Positions 1 to 10,089 of a DNA stretch of 64,000 nt are shown one piece after another. Within the stretch, counting starts at the first letter, position 1. Every line of letters begins with the position of its first letter. The notes below the pieces were generated by a model, which worked only from the letters and a program-made list of their open reading frames with translations, had not been told where the DNA came from and did no database searches. Source of the DNA: Aradus depressus (taxonomy: Eukaryota > Arthropoda > Insecta > Hemiptera > Aradidae); NCBI GenBank assembly GCA_963662175.1, contig OY759216.1, positions 51,787,087-51,851,086 of the forward strand. The letters are read 5' to 3'. Position numbers and translations under genes: made by a program.

Positions 1-2319
1 TAGTGCGGAAGTGCTCCGGCAAAAGTTCGCCGAGGCCAGGCGAAACCTGCGCAAGGAGATTCAGAAGAGCAAGAGAACCTGCTGGACGGAGCTGTGTGCC
101 GAGTTGAACGCAGACCCATGGGGTAGGGCTTACAAGATCGTGACCAAGAAGCTCCACAAGAGCCAGCCAAAGATGGAGCCAGGGGAGGTCCAGAACATCG
201 TGGAATGCCTCTTCCCCTGCAGCGGCGTGGCAACATTAGAGATGGTTGAAGGCGGGCCAAACGACATCCCCCCTGTCACAAGAGAGGAAATTGAAAGAGC
301 CTGTCGACACGTCGGTGCCAACAAGGCACCCGGGCTGGATAAAATCCCAAACCGAGCCCTGAAAGCAGCAATGAAGGCCAGGCCAATGGTCTTCGCTGAC
401 GTGTACGATAAGTGTTTGAGAGCGGGGGTTTTCCCTGGTCGATGGAAAAGGCAACGTCTTGTCCTGATCCCGAAGCCGGGAAAGCCCCCAGGTGATCCTT
501 CGGCATACAGACCCCTCTGCCTCCTTGATACAGCGGGGAAGGTGCTGGAAGGCATCATCCACGAGAGGTTGCGCGAGCATGTGGAGGCTGGCCTAACCGA
601 CAATCAGTATGGGTTTCGACCAGGGAGGTCAACAACAGATGCAGTGGAAGAGGTGAAGAATCTGGTGTGTGCAGCAATAACCGGGACGCTAAGGAACCGG
701 AAGCACTGCCTTATGGTCACGTTGGACATCAGCAATGCGTTCAACTCGGCTCGGTGGGACAAGATCTGGGAGAACCTCTTACGGGACTTCAAGATCCCCA
801 GGTATCTGATGAAGATCATCAGGAACTACCTAAGCGAGAGGATGCTGTTCGCGGACACCACTGACGGAACCAGGGAATTCAAGGTCACTACAGGAGTTCC
901 ACAAGGGTCAGTCCTTGGCCCCACACTGTGGAACATCCTGTACAATGGCTTGCTGAGCCTGCCAATGCCAGAAGACCTTACCTTGGTGGCGTATGCTGAC
1001 GATGTAGGGATCGTCATAGTGGCTGATGATCTGGAAAACCTGGAACGCAAATTCCAGGCTGCCATGGAGCGGATACACCATTGGATGAGCTCTGTGGGCC
1101 TTTCCCTGGCCATCCACAAGACGGATGCAGTACTCTTCACCGGGAGGAAGGCCAGAACCAACATGTCACCGACCTTCCAGGGTTATACTATCGAGACCCA
1201 ACCGGCAATCAGGTACCTGGGGGTAATGCTGGATCAGAGGCTCACTTTTAGGGAGCACCTCAAATACGTGGGAGCGAAGGCCGCCAGGACATCGGCGGCG
1301 ATTTCGAGAATTCTGCCCAACGTCGGTGGCCCTAGGCAGAGCAGGAGAAGACTGCTGGCAGGAGTCAGCACATCCATCCTTCTGCACGGGGCCCCGACAT
1401 GGGCAGATGCAACGAGGATTCCCTCATACCTGAGGCTGATCGCCCCCGCTCACAGGCGAAGCGCACTGAGAGTCGCATGCGCCTACCGAACAGTTTCTGG
1501 CGACGCTGCCTATGTAATTGCTGGGCTGCCCCCCATTGACCTCTTGGCACGGGAACGTACGCGACACTTCAAAAGGAAACAAGACCCGGTTCAGGTGGAA
1601 GAGGTGGTGCAGCGCTTCGACCACAGGGGAAACCGGGTCTTCTATCAGGACGCGGGGGCCAGCCCTGGTCCAGCAGAGCCAGAGAGGGCCAGGACAATTA
1701 GGGAGTGGCAGGAAGAATGGGACAAGTCCACAAAGGGACGGTGGACCCATCGGCTCATCCCTCGAGTCGAGCCTTGGCTCACCAGAAAGCATGGGGAGGT
1801 GAATTACCACCTCACCCAGGTACTCACGGGACACGGTGGGTTCCGGGGGTACCTCCACAAAATCGGAGCAGCAACAACACCAGACTGCCCCGCGTGCCTT
1901 GGTGAGACGGAGTCGGCGGAGCATGTCCTCCTCAAATGCCCCAGATTTGAGGAGGGAAGGAAAAATCTGGAGTGCAGAATGGGCGCCCCGCTGACTGCTA
2001 CCAGTTACGTGGACGCTATGCTGCGCTCCCAGGAGTCGTGGGATGAAGGCTGCGATTTTGCAGCGCTCATCATGGGCGGGTTGGCCCTTCAGGAGAGGAC
2101 TGACAAGGAACAGTAGCGGTAATAAAACAGAAGAAGGGGCGTTACCAGCCACCCTTCCTCCCTTCCGCGAAGTAATGACAGACCGTCAGTTCCGCGGAAG
2201 GGAATCAGGATCGGCAAGGAGGGGGTTTTAGTGGGTATGGTGATGGTGAACCGTCTCGAGTCCCACACTATCCAGGGCTACCTTCCCTGAATGTGCGTCA
2301 CAGCATTTCCCCCTCCAAT

Positions 2320-2371
<52 letters not shown>
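1..2371 (+). mobile_element. R1-clade non-LTR retrotransposon, 3' part
   Basis: The window opens inside an element made of an uninterrupted ORF2, a roughly 200-bp 3'UTR (2117-2321) and a pure poly(A) tail of 50 A at 2322-2371. The open frame and uneroded tail suggest a fairly recent insertion. Canonical R1 elements sit in 28S rDNA, but the sequence after the tail is a Helitron-like repeat, so this copy or lineage is not in rDNA here. The 5' part and ORF1 lie outside the window. Confidence 0.9.
2..2116 (+). CDS. R1-clade ORF2: reverse transcriptase and C-terminal zinc knuckle (5' partial)
   Basis: Reverse transcriptase that would copy the element RNA at a nicked target (target-primed reverse transcription). 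The frame is open from the window edge; the first Met is at 11, but the true start, and any AP endonuclease domain, lie upstream. Counting from that Met: fingers motif APGLDKIPNRAL near 106, YRPLCLLDTAGKVLE near 166, palm A LDISNAF with Asp at 239, GVPQGS at 295, catalytic YADD at 328, and the YLGVMLDQRLTF thumb motif near 400. The C-terminus holds a Cys-rich knuckle (CPACLG then EHVLLKCPRF), which together with the DPWGRAYKIVT region upstream of the RT is typical of the R1 clade. There are no internal stops or frameshifts. An overlapping 242-codon antisense frame (1424-2152) is a shadow. Confidence 0.92.
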   Translation, partial: SAEVLRQKFAEARRNLRKEIQKSKRTCWTELCAELNADPWGRAYKIVTKKLHKSQPKMEPGEVQNIVECLFPCSGVATLEMVEGGPNDIPPVTREEIERACRHVGANKAPGLDKIPNRALKAAMKARPMVFADVYDKCLRAGVFPGRWKRQRLVLIPKPGKPPGDPSAYRPLCLLDTAGKVLEGIIHERLREHVEAGLTDNQYGFRPGRSTTDAVEEVKNLVCAAITGTLRNRKHCLMVTLDISNAFNSARWDKIWENLLRDFKIPRYLMKIIRNYLSERMLFADTTDGTREFKVTTGVPQGSVLGPTLWNILYNGLLSLPMPEDLTLVAYADDVGIVIVADDLENLERKFQAAMERIHHWMSSVGLSLAIHKTDAVLFTGRKARTNMSPTFQGYTIETQPAIRYLGVMLDQRLTFREHLKYVGAKAARTSAAISRILPNVGGPRQSRRRLLAGVSTSILLHGAPTWADATRIPSYLRLIAPAHRRSALRVACAYRTVSGDAAYVIAGLPPIDLLARERTRHFKRKQDPVQVEEVVQRFDHRGNRVFYQDAGASPGPAEPERARTIREWQEEWDKSTKGRWTHRLIPRVEPWLTRKHGEVNYHLTQVLTGHGGFRGYLHKIGAATTPDCPACLGETESAEHVLLKCPRFEEGRKNLECRMGAPLTATSYVDAMLRSQESWDEGCDFAALIMGGLALQERTDKEQ

Positions 2372-2376
<5 letters not shown>

Positions 2377-2379
2377 TTA

Positions 2380-2768
2380 ATCATATATATAAAGCTGAAA
2401 ATGTCTGTGCGTTGTACCGCTATAACTCACGAACGGCTTGATGGATTTGATTAATTTTTTTTTTTCATTTGTTCGTCATCGTCTGTGGAAGGTTATAGGC
2501 GTATTAGTACCTCAATATCTGGTCCATCCCAGCATCCACCCACGCAATCTTTGTAACTCGAAAACCATTGCAACGATTAATGAGAAATCTTTTTGAATAA
2601 ATTAGTTTTAGCTCCAAAGCTAGCGTTACTACAGTTGAAGGACTATAAGCCTTATTCCGTATAAATAATTGAAAATTATAACATCATGGATGTACTGTCG
2701 AGGAACTGAATAGCCTTATAGGAGATATTGGGAGAAAAGTCAATCTTCCACGGGCAACGCCGGGTATT
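2380..2768 (+). mobile_element. Helitron-like non-autonomous element
   Basis: It starts with TC followed by an ATATATATAAAG tract and a phrase on CTATAACTCACGAACGGC, and ends in CGGGCAACGCCGGGTATTAC plus TGCGAG before T. Many insect Helitron-derived repeats have this kind of 5' TC(TA)n start and a GC hairpin close to a CTRR-type end, but the terminal tetranucleotide here is degenerate (CGAG). No coding sequence is visible. Family assignment is from memory of the class and is tentative. Confidence 0.45.
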
Positions 2769-3365
2769 ACTGCGAGTCACACATAAGTGTTACTAAGAGA
2801 AAATGGAAGTTTGCGGAGAGAGCAGAGAAGTTCAGGTAAAATAATATAACGCAAAGTTACTCCCTGGCAACACACTAATCCCAGGCAACCGGTTACTCAC
2901 TGCCAACGACGAGTAAAAGAGCTAGTTTAACAAACTAATATATTCTACGTCTAGCTAGAAAAATAATACTCAAGGCATAATGACCCAATTCTCCTAACTA
3001 CAGATTATTCAAGAAGAAGAATTAGGAGGGAGCGAAAAGGGAAATCGAAAGTCTGAATAAATAAATTGACTTTTACAAAGTCGGTCTGTAACCTACTTGA
3101 AAAATAACTTGGAATTCATCTCCTAATATTATGTAAATAACACGGAAGTACCTAAAATTTCACTGGGCCACAAACGAGGTCAGCCCCACAAAATTACATG
3201 GTTTGATAACAGTTTGCATTGATAAATATATCCCTCTTTCTTGCATTCAGCCACGAAATTTAACTATCAGAGAAATACATGTCCGCACGGTGCAACCTTT
3301 TAAGCTCAGCTATGTAGTATACATTCCTATATGAGCATTAGTATGAAAAACGTTCGGAGGCATAG
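2769..3365. other. No gene recognised
   Basis: AT-rich sequence with no long open frame, no splice-framed coding run and no recognised repeat end. Confidence 0.4.
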
Positions 3366-3792
3366 CGTATAGAAGTTTTGAAATAAGACGAGCAGTCGAT
3401 GTTGAGTTTTCAATGGAATTTCTTGCTCTCCGACCTACTGAATCCAAAAAAGAAAAAAAATATCACGTCTGTATACACAGTAACTCCCGATAGAATATAC
3501 GAGTACAAATGAACATCGACACAACATTTTTTGTTTGGATCCAGAACACCTATTGATTTTTAGCCAAAGGGCTAATACAGGAACAGGTAACTCAAAAATC
3601 CTAGTAACTGCTGGTATAATGATTATATCGGCATGAAATGTCATATGAGGATTGAGAAATCTCTGAATAAGATACCTATTAATTTCCAGCCAAATGGACC
3701 AAAGAAGAAGTAAGGTTTAGAGAAAGAGCGAAAACTTAATTGATTACAAATATTTTGAGCTGGGAAAGTACATAGCTGATGACTTTCTTAGC
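3366..3792 (-). repeat. Dispersed monomeric repeat family D, copy 1
   Basis: Begins with a degraded form of the family terminus (consensus ACGAAGTATAGGGGAAGTTA) and ends at GGGAAAGTACATAGCTGATG. In between are two degraded monomers with the phrases 'ccTATTGATTTTTAGCC' and 'ATATCGGCATGAAATGTC'. The same family recurs at 5268, 14367, 16752, 21952, 26927, 30172, 53710, 61893 and 63318. Confidence 0.6.
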
Positions 3793-4010
3793 TATTTATA
3801 CGCCATGTGTATAATATACAGATTATTATGAAATGAATGGAAATATACATATTATGGACTGGGAACTACCCTTCTCTGAGACGATTATGATGATAAATCC
3901 ACTTTTTCCCGCAAGAGAGCAGCATTCAAAATTATCGCTAGACGGTTACGACTCCACGGGCAAAATATGCGTGTAAAAGATACCCTGAAGAAAAAAATAT
4001 AAAAAATAAA

Positions 4011-4229
4011 TTTTTTTTTTTTTTTTTTTCGGCCTTAAGTACGATGCATATTAGCCATAACTCTTATAATGGTGTTTTACCTAATTTACTATATCCATGG
4101 CCCTGGGAGGAAGTTTCATCTATGAAATAAAACTCACTCCCGGACGGGATTCGAACCCGCAACAAACCAAGGTGAGACCATGCGACCAAAGCCCTACGTT
4201 CTAGCCCGCACGACCACCATGGCTCCCAA
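4011..4229 (-). mobile_element. SINE family B (tRNA-derived), copy 1
   Basis: Antisense tRNA-like head: on the minus strand a B box GGGTTCGAATCCCGTCCGGG and an A-box-like region in GGTGGTCGTGCGGGCTA. The body contains CCATGGCCCTGGGAGGAAG (plus strand) and the 3' tail is an A run (T run at 4011-4029). Related copies are at 18292 and 55370. Confidence 0.75.
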
Positions 4230-4347
4230 AAATAGACAGTTCAAAATAAAAGTACTGAATAATTAAATGTTATGTTCTTAATCTGTGTCAAAATGGTAAG
4301 TTAAATATTTTTCTAATACCTATTTACATATGAGTATAGTGTAATTT

Positions 4348-4897
4348 GCTCGACAGGCTATCTACAAGTTGACATCCTGTTCCGAACATTCGAGGACCTC
4401 ATAATTAGTCTGGTCAAAATTATCAGTATATATTATGCTCATAAATTCTGGTACGAATACAATTTATACCGCGTGTTCTAGGAAATGTATTACTTCCTTT
4501 TAGACTGGCTTTGGTGCAGACAGGAGAGTATATTGCGCAACTATTACTGAAAAGGGAATATTGTACTAAAAAAAAGTTGTACTAACGAGAAAATTTCTAA
4601 TTCATTATATTCTCAAAATAAATAACTAATTAGTAGTTGTCAAAGGACTGAGGAAGGAGATTGAGGAACTGACACATTATGACCACTTCATAACGGCTTC
4701 ACTTTTACCAAAATGAATTAATTTATGTAATTTTAAAAACAATTATGTAATTTTAAAGACATTCTCGAAGACGAATGGCTATAGTTTTTTGGGGTTTCCC
4801 CCATAAGTCAAATGTCTCATCAACTGCTCGACAGGCTATCTACAAGTTGACATCCTGTTCCGAACATTCAAGGGCCTCATAATTAGACTGGTCAAAA
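4348..4897 (+). repeat. Pair of 72-bp direct repeats
   Basis: A 72-bp block starting GCTCGACAGGCTATCTACAA occurs at 4348-4419 and again at 4826-4897 with only a few mismatches, 478 bp apart. It could be a small LTR-like pair or a segmental duplication. No coding potential is visible between the copies. Confidence 0.7.
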
Positions 4898-5267
4898 ATT
4901 AATTTGGGTCAAATTTATTTTCTGTACGAAAGGTGCACTAGTGACTCATTCATCTCATTTGAAAGGAAAACTCTACAATTTTGGTCACACATTTTTTTTT
5001 TTTTTTCGTGTTAGCAATGACTTAAGAGTGAATAACTATAAACCGCGAAAACCAAATTCATCCAAAGGAGGTAGGGACGGTTTTCGAGATAAAGATGAAA
5101 TAACATAATACAGAAGTCAGTTATCAAAACAGTTTTTCCAAGGGACATAGAATAACCCGCCTCCCCTTCCACTTTTATTAGAAATTCAATTCCATGGGAG
5201 AACATTTGTGTCAAAAATTATATTGTCCGAGTTAGTTGCCGATTTAGGTTTTTACATCGCCAGCTAT
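4898..5267. other. No gene recognised
   Basis: AT-rich sequence with a T run near 4990; nothing assignable. Confidence 0.35.
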
Positions 5268-5970
5268 ACGAAGTATAGGGGAAGTTATGTAATAGGTCAA
5301 ACATTCGATGCGGAGTTTTCAACGGAATTTCAGGTTTTCCGACCTCTAAATTCCAAATATGAAAAAAAAAAAGTCTCTCTCTGTGTCCCTAAAGATTAAA
5401 TGTATCGACACGAAATTGCATATGTAAGTCCAGAACCCCCTAACACGCCACCTATGGTTTTTCAGCCAAATCGACTAAAGGAAAGAGGGGGATTAGGAGG
5501 GAGGCTTAATATAAAAATTCTAATTACTGCCGATTTTATATGATATACGAAATTTTATACTTGAGTCCACGGACAACACTTATTGATGTTCAGCTAAATC
5601 GGCTGAAGGGCAGAGAAGGATTAGGGGGGAGGCTTAACACAATAACTTTAATAATTGCCATTGTAATGAATGCATTGGCACAAAATTTCATATGTGAATG
5701 CAGAACCCAATAAGGACGATACTTTTGAATTTTCAGCGATATCGGTTGAAGTGAAGGGGCTTTAGAGGATGGAGCTCAATTTTAAAAAAACTCTAAGAAC
5801 TGCCGATGTAATGAATGTATCGACATGGATGTCAGTATAAGGATTTAGGAGCCCCAATGTAAGGCAACTTGTTGAATATTAGCGCTAACGGTCGACTGGT
5901 TATGGAGGGGGAGCGAAAATTCTATTGATTAATTCGTTCTGGGGAAGTACATTGCCGCTGATTCACCTAC
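5268..5970 (-). repeat. Repeat family D, copy 2 (both ends present)
   Basis: Starts ACGAAGTATAGGGGAAGTTA and ends GGGGAAGTACATTGCCGCTG followed by ATTCACCTAC. It contains four or five monomers of about 130 bp, each with 'gaTTTTCAGC(CA)AAATCG', a G-rich run (GGGGGATTAGGAGGGAGGC) and 'aattGCCGATgTAATGAATG'. This is one of the longest copies in the window. Confidence 0.7.
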
Positions 5971-6462
5971 TTTTTTTTTACCTTTCTATGCATAATAAAA
6001 GAAAGAAAGGGCCTTATTGGCCGCATGCGTGACTAGAGTGTCAGTTTTTTTTTTTAACCTGAGAAGTCGAGATTTACATCTTCACGTCAGCAGAAACAGT
6101 GTCGTAACTGAAAAAACATAAAGAAAAATGAGTGGTTATGGCAGAAAGGTGTAAAAATATAAATATATATATACATATAGAAGAATAATGAGATCTCAAA
6201 CTGTTCCGTATCCGCGCTCATGTATTAGTTAATGCACATTCAAAAAGATAATTTCTTCCACTGCTTAGCTCTCTTTCATCAAAATTCCACGATTTCATTA
6301 CTTCGAATCTTTTTCCTCGTAAGCATATTGACTGTATAAGAGAAGAAAAACTAAACACAAATATTTATGAAGTTATACTGCTTGGTTAACTAGAGTACGA
6401 AATCACAAAAAAACCTTCCTTATTTCTTAAATAGTTTCATACAAGCTGTATTACTCGGGGTT
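5971..6462. other. No gene recognised
   Basis: AT-rich; short TA tract near 6168; nothing assignable. Confidence 0.35.
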
Positions 6463-6690
6463 GCCTGGGATAGCCTATTTTCTAATGGGGCAGGCTAGCA
6501 CTATCTTTATGCTTTGGGGCTCCCACATTCCCCCTTTCCGTCCAAATTTTTGAGACGCTATATATAGCATTTTTTCAACTTGGCTCATAAGGATGCTACA
6601 CATAAAATTTCATGAAAATCCGTTCAGCCGTTTAGGCGTGATGTTGAAACAAACAAACAATCAAACCCCGTTTCAGCTTAAATAATATAG
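6463..6690 (+). repeat. Solo monomer of the 142-bp repeat family
   Basis: It contains CGTCCAAATTTTTGAGACGC, CAACTTGGCTCATAAGGATG and AAAATTTCATGAAAATCCGT in the same order as the monomers tandemly arrayed at 38880-41050. It ends with AACAAACAAACAATCAAAC and AATAATATAGAT, a tail type common at the 3' ends of insect repeats. Confidence 0.6.
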
Positions 6691-7351
6691 ATTACGTTAT
6701 AATGTATATTTTATATTTTTATACATAAAAGCATTAAAAACAATGTCCATAAAACTAGTTCGTTACATACTGTACATACGGGAAATGTTCTAAGCAGGCA
6801 TTGATAACGTGGCACAACCATCTCGAGAAATGTTGTTATTGACTGGGCACTGACGACATGGCGAACCAATCTCAGAAAATGTAGGAAATGCCCCGAAAAT
6901 TGACGTCATTTCCCATTATTATTATTATTTTTTTTATTTAAATGACACTTTCCACCGATCTACCTCACAACTTTCCCCGTCGCTGAGCTACAGATAATTA
7001 TTCCCGTTTGAAATTCCTTTGTTACTATATCACATTCACCCAAAAACTCATGTCGAAGATACAGACTTCAATTTTTTAATGAATCGAGCAAAGATCAAAG
7101 CAACTGTTTTTATGTGTTTTTTTCATATGTAACATCAACGTTGACATTAAATTTTAAATACTTTAGTACTTTTCGGTTGATTTTTATTTCACAATGTTAA
7201 GAGAAAGTTATATTTCTTGCCTCGTAATTACCTGACTGACCCCATGACATGTATCAATCAGAAAATATGTATTTAGTGTAAAAACAAAAAATGTCAAGAG
7301 TCTATTTTGCGATTTGCGACGATAAAGTGGAGTAATACAATGTATATGCTA
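6691..7351. other. No gene recognised
   Basis: AT-rich spacer with scattered stops in all frames and no repeat end that I recognise. Confidence 0.35.
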
Positions 7352-7835
7352 CGGGTAAAGTTAGATTAACGGTTAAACCTAGGATTACCCGGGTAAACCT
7401 AGTAGTACCCGCTGCCGCTTGGTTAAAGTCCGAAATATAATTGAAATAGTTCACGTTTCGGGCTTTACCCGGGTAAAGTATATGTTAAAGCTAGAACCTG
7501 TACTACTTCAAATATAGGAACGACGGGAGGGGCAGATATATCGTCCCGCCGGCGGAACGCCAGCAAATACGCCCCCAAATTTTGTAATATTTCGATTTAT
7601 GTTTGTTCTAGGAATTTATGTACCCAGATGAATGATTATCGCTGTTAGACAGCTTACAACAATGGATATTGAGGTGTATTCGAGCTAATTAATAAGTACC
7701 TAATCTTTATAGTGGAACATACGTCCACTAATGGCCTTGTCATTATTAGTATACCCAACTTTAACCAAGCGGCAGCGGGTACTACGCAGTTTATCCGGGT
7801 AATCCTAGGTTTAACCGTTAATCTAACTTTACCCG
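7352..7835. mobile_element. MITE with 78-bp terminal inverted repeats
   Basis: The left arm 7351-7428 (ACGGGTAAAGTTAGATTAAC...) and right arm 7759-7836 are near-perfect reverse complements of equal length. The ends read TA|CGGGTAAAG ... CTTTACCCG|TA, consistent with a TA target duplication and a Tc1/mariner-type mobiliser. The 484-bp element has no transposase frame. The arms contain internal palindromes built on ACCCGGGTAA. Confidence 0.8.
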
Positions 7836-7980
7836 TAACATATATAATAAACAACAACCAGAAAATGTATCATATTTATTATTTTCTTGTTAATTAAATT
7901 GAATATTTCAATTTGAAAGTTGCATAATCAACATAAGAGGCGGGAATTGAGGTAAATGTTATTAACTTTGTCGATGGTTT

Positions 7981-8295
7981 TCCTGGTAGCTCAGAACTAG
8001 TGTGCTAGTCTACTGAACTCAAGATCGCGGGTTCGGAACCCGGCGAGGCCATTACGTTTTTTATTTGGGAGAAAAAAAACTTTGAGCACGCCGTCCTTTG
8101 GATGGGACGTTAGGCGATGATCACGAGCCTGTATAATGTCAGGTATTCGTTAAGGACCCCTGTCCTATGTGAATAAACCTGGGTAAACAACATTTCGGAC
8201 TCCCAGAGTAGAGTTGGGCTCATTTCAACGATGACGATGTGCTCTGTTAGTAGGCGATATTACCTCTTAATTAAAACCCGAGTCATAAAACTAAC
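7981..8295 (+). mobile_element. SINE family A, diverged copy
   Basis: tRNA-like head with A box (TGGTAGCTCAGAACTAG) and B box (GGGTTCGGAACCC). The body contains GCACGCCGTCCTTTGGATGG, 'ATGTCAGGTATTCGTTAAGG' and 'GGACTCCCAGAGTAGAGTTG', and the end is AAAACTAACTA. Older than its neighbours, judging by substitutions. Confidence 0.85.
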
Positions 8296-8677
8296 TATGT
8301 CGATTTAACAAAATGACCCTCCTGAAGATGGGAATTAACGTCAATACCGATTATTTACTTGTCCATGACCGTATGTATATATGCTGCGGCTGAAGTTTTA
8401 ATTCGGCTAGTTTAATAAACGACGCTAGTTTAATAAGCTATCAATGTGTCCGAAGGAATACAATTCTGACCCTCCCCTCGTGACGAATCGGATCTTTCAG
8501 TGAAATAGTACAGATCCTTCTAGCCTTTTCACAAAACACCTAAATTCACAATTATTTATAAAAACAACGTATTCTTTATTAACACTAAAATAAACAAGAG
8601 TTTAGTTAGTTTATAAACTATACAGTTCGTTCATAAACTAGCTACGTTTACACTTTAGCCGTAAATATAATGAAATA

Positions 8678-9030
8678 GAGGGCGCCGGTAGCTCAGTGGT
8701 ATGCGAGCTTGACTTCTGAGCTCAAGGTTGTGGGTTCGTAGCCCGACCGAGGCCCTTAGTTTATTTTATCTAGGAGGTAAAATAAACTTAAGCACACCGT
8801 CCTTCGGATGGGACGTTAAGCGATGGTCCCGAGCCTGTACGATGTCAGGTACTCGTTAAAGACCCCTACCCTAGATGAATAAAAAATTTAGGGTAGGCAA
8901 AATTTAGGACTCCCACAGTAGAGTCGGGCTCATGTCCACCAGAGTGACGAAAGAGCGCTCTGGTAGTACGCGATATGACCTCGTAGTTAAAAGCCCGGGC
9001 ATGAGTCATAAAACCTAACTAAACCTAACC
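8678..9030 (+). mobile_element. SINE family A, full-length reference copy with 12-bp TSD
   Basis: 353 bp flanked by perfect 12-bp target duplications TATAATGAAATA (8666-8677 and 9031-9042). The head GGGCGCCGGTAGCTCAGTGG carries a Pol III A box, followed by a B box near GGGTTCGTAGCCCGACC. The non-tRNA body has GTCCTTCGGATGGGACGTTA and TCAGGTACTCGTTAAAGACC, and the 3' tail consists of CCTAA-like repeats instead of poly(A). These are hallmarks of a Pol III-transcribed SINE mobilised by a LINE. Confidence 0.95.
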
Positions 9031-9043
9031 TATAATGAAATAA

Positions 9044-9270
9044 GTGATGTGGCCATCACGGGACTTTCTTATACCAACCACGCTTACAGATCACTCTCTC
9101 TCCCTTCTCAAAATTATTTCATACTGGCCTTACTGGATATAGGAATGTCTACACTCAAGATAACGCAGTACAATGAGACAAAATGAAATGTTTTTGAGCA
9201 GGGGAGGGGGGGAGAGAAAGTGATCTGAAAGCGTTGTTGGTATAAGAAAATCCTGTATTGGCCACTTCAT
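9044..9270. mobile_element. Palindromic MITE family F, copy 1
   Basis: The outer 60 or so bases are inverted repeats: GATGTGGCCATCACGGGACT...CTTATACCAACCACGCTTAC and its counterpart ending GGTATAAGAAAATCCTGTAT..GGCCACTTCAT. It lies immediately after the TSD of the preceding SINE. A second copy is at 25708 and a partial one at 54995. The following 600 bp (9271-9870) also match after copy 2. Confidence 0.75.
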
Positions 9271-9870
9271 ATATATTTTCCTTAATTTCTATGATTTTTC
9301 AAAAAAAACTAATACATAACCATATTTTAAAGTTCGTTACTATGAGTTACGATTTAAAAATTACTTGGATATATTCCTTCTAAATATTTAGTTTACATTC
9401 TTCAAGGCGCTATATCTTTTGTCGTATTGATCCCATCTCAAATCTGAAGACTTATATTAATTGGAAATTTTATAACAAACAATTTTGGTAGGAATTAATT
9501 TTTTGATAGGACTTACCGTTTTGGGGTAAATCAAGGAATCGTTTAAAAATAATTGTTCCAAAACTACATTTTTAGATGGTTTTGCATGTATCTCAAAAAC
9601 CGGAAAACCTGTAAAAAAATCATATTTCATATAAATTATGTATTTCAATATTTTTTACAACTATTTTGCGAAAAGATTTTTGATTAGAAGCTGTATCTTG
9701 TAAAATGTAGTTAGGTCCCGGGGGAAAGTGGTCTCAATTTTTGTTCGATTTTGGCCTAAATCTAATCAGTCCTCTAAGTTAGCACATGTGACTCCTTTAT
9801 TCCAAATTTCAAGTTCATAGATACAATCGTTTTTGCGACAGTCATCATCGTGAAAATGGTCAGAATGTAT
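9271..9870. repeat. Conserved 600-bp block downstream of MITE F (copy 1)
   Basis: Colinear with 25923-26460, with shared phrases such as CCATATTTTAAAGTTCGTTA, TGTCGTATTGATCCCATCTC and AAATCAAGGAATCGTTTAAA. No open frame. The block plus MITE F probably form one larger element. Confidence 0.65.
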
Positions 9871-9880
9871 TCCGGGAAAC

Positions 9881-10089
9881 ATTTTTATTCACCTAGGGCA
9901 GGGGTCTTTAACGAGTACCTGACATCGTACTGACTCGGGACCATCGCTTAACGTCCCATCCGAAGGACGGCGTGCTTAAGTTTATTTTACCTCCCAGATA
10001 AAATAAACTAAGGGCCTCGGTCGGGTTACGAACCCACGTTGTTGAGCTCAGAAGTCAAGCACGCATACCACTGAGCTACCGGCGCCCTC
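9881..10089 (-). mobile_element. SINE family A, 3'-truncated
   Basis: Minus-strand copy with intact tRNA-like head (plus-strand end ACTGAGCTACCGGCGCCCTC). It lacks the last 130 bp or so of the body, which is atypical for simple 5' truncation. Confidence 0.88.

Noticed and set aside
1424..2152. 242-codon antisense open frame
   Set aside because: Complete overlap with the R1-clade ORF2, no domain, and composition expected of a GC-rich shadow frame.
8678..8760. Possible functional tRNA gene
   Set aside because: The head of a SINE: no proper anticodon arm, and the same head recurs with a common body and target duplications.
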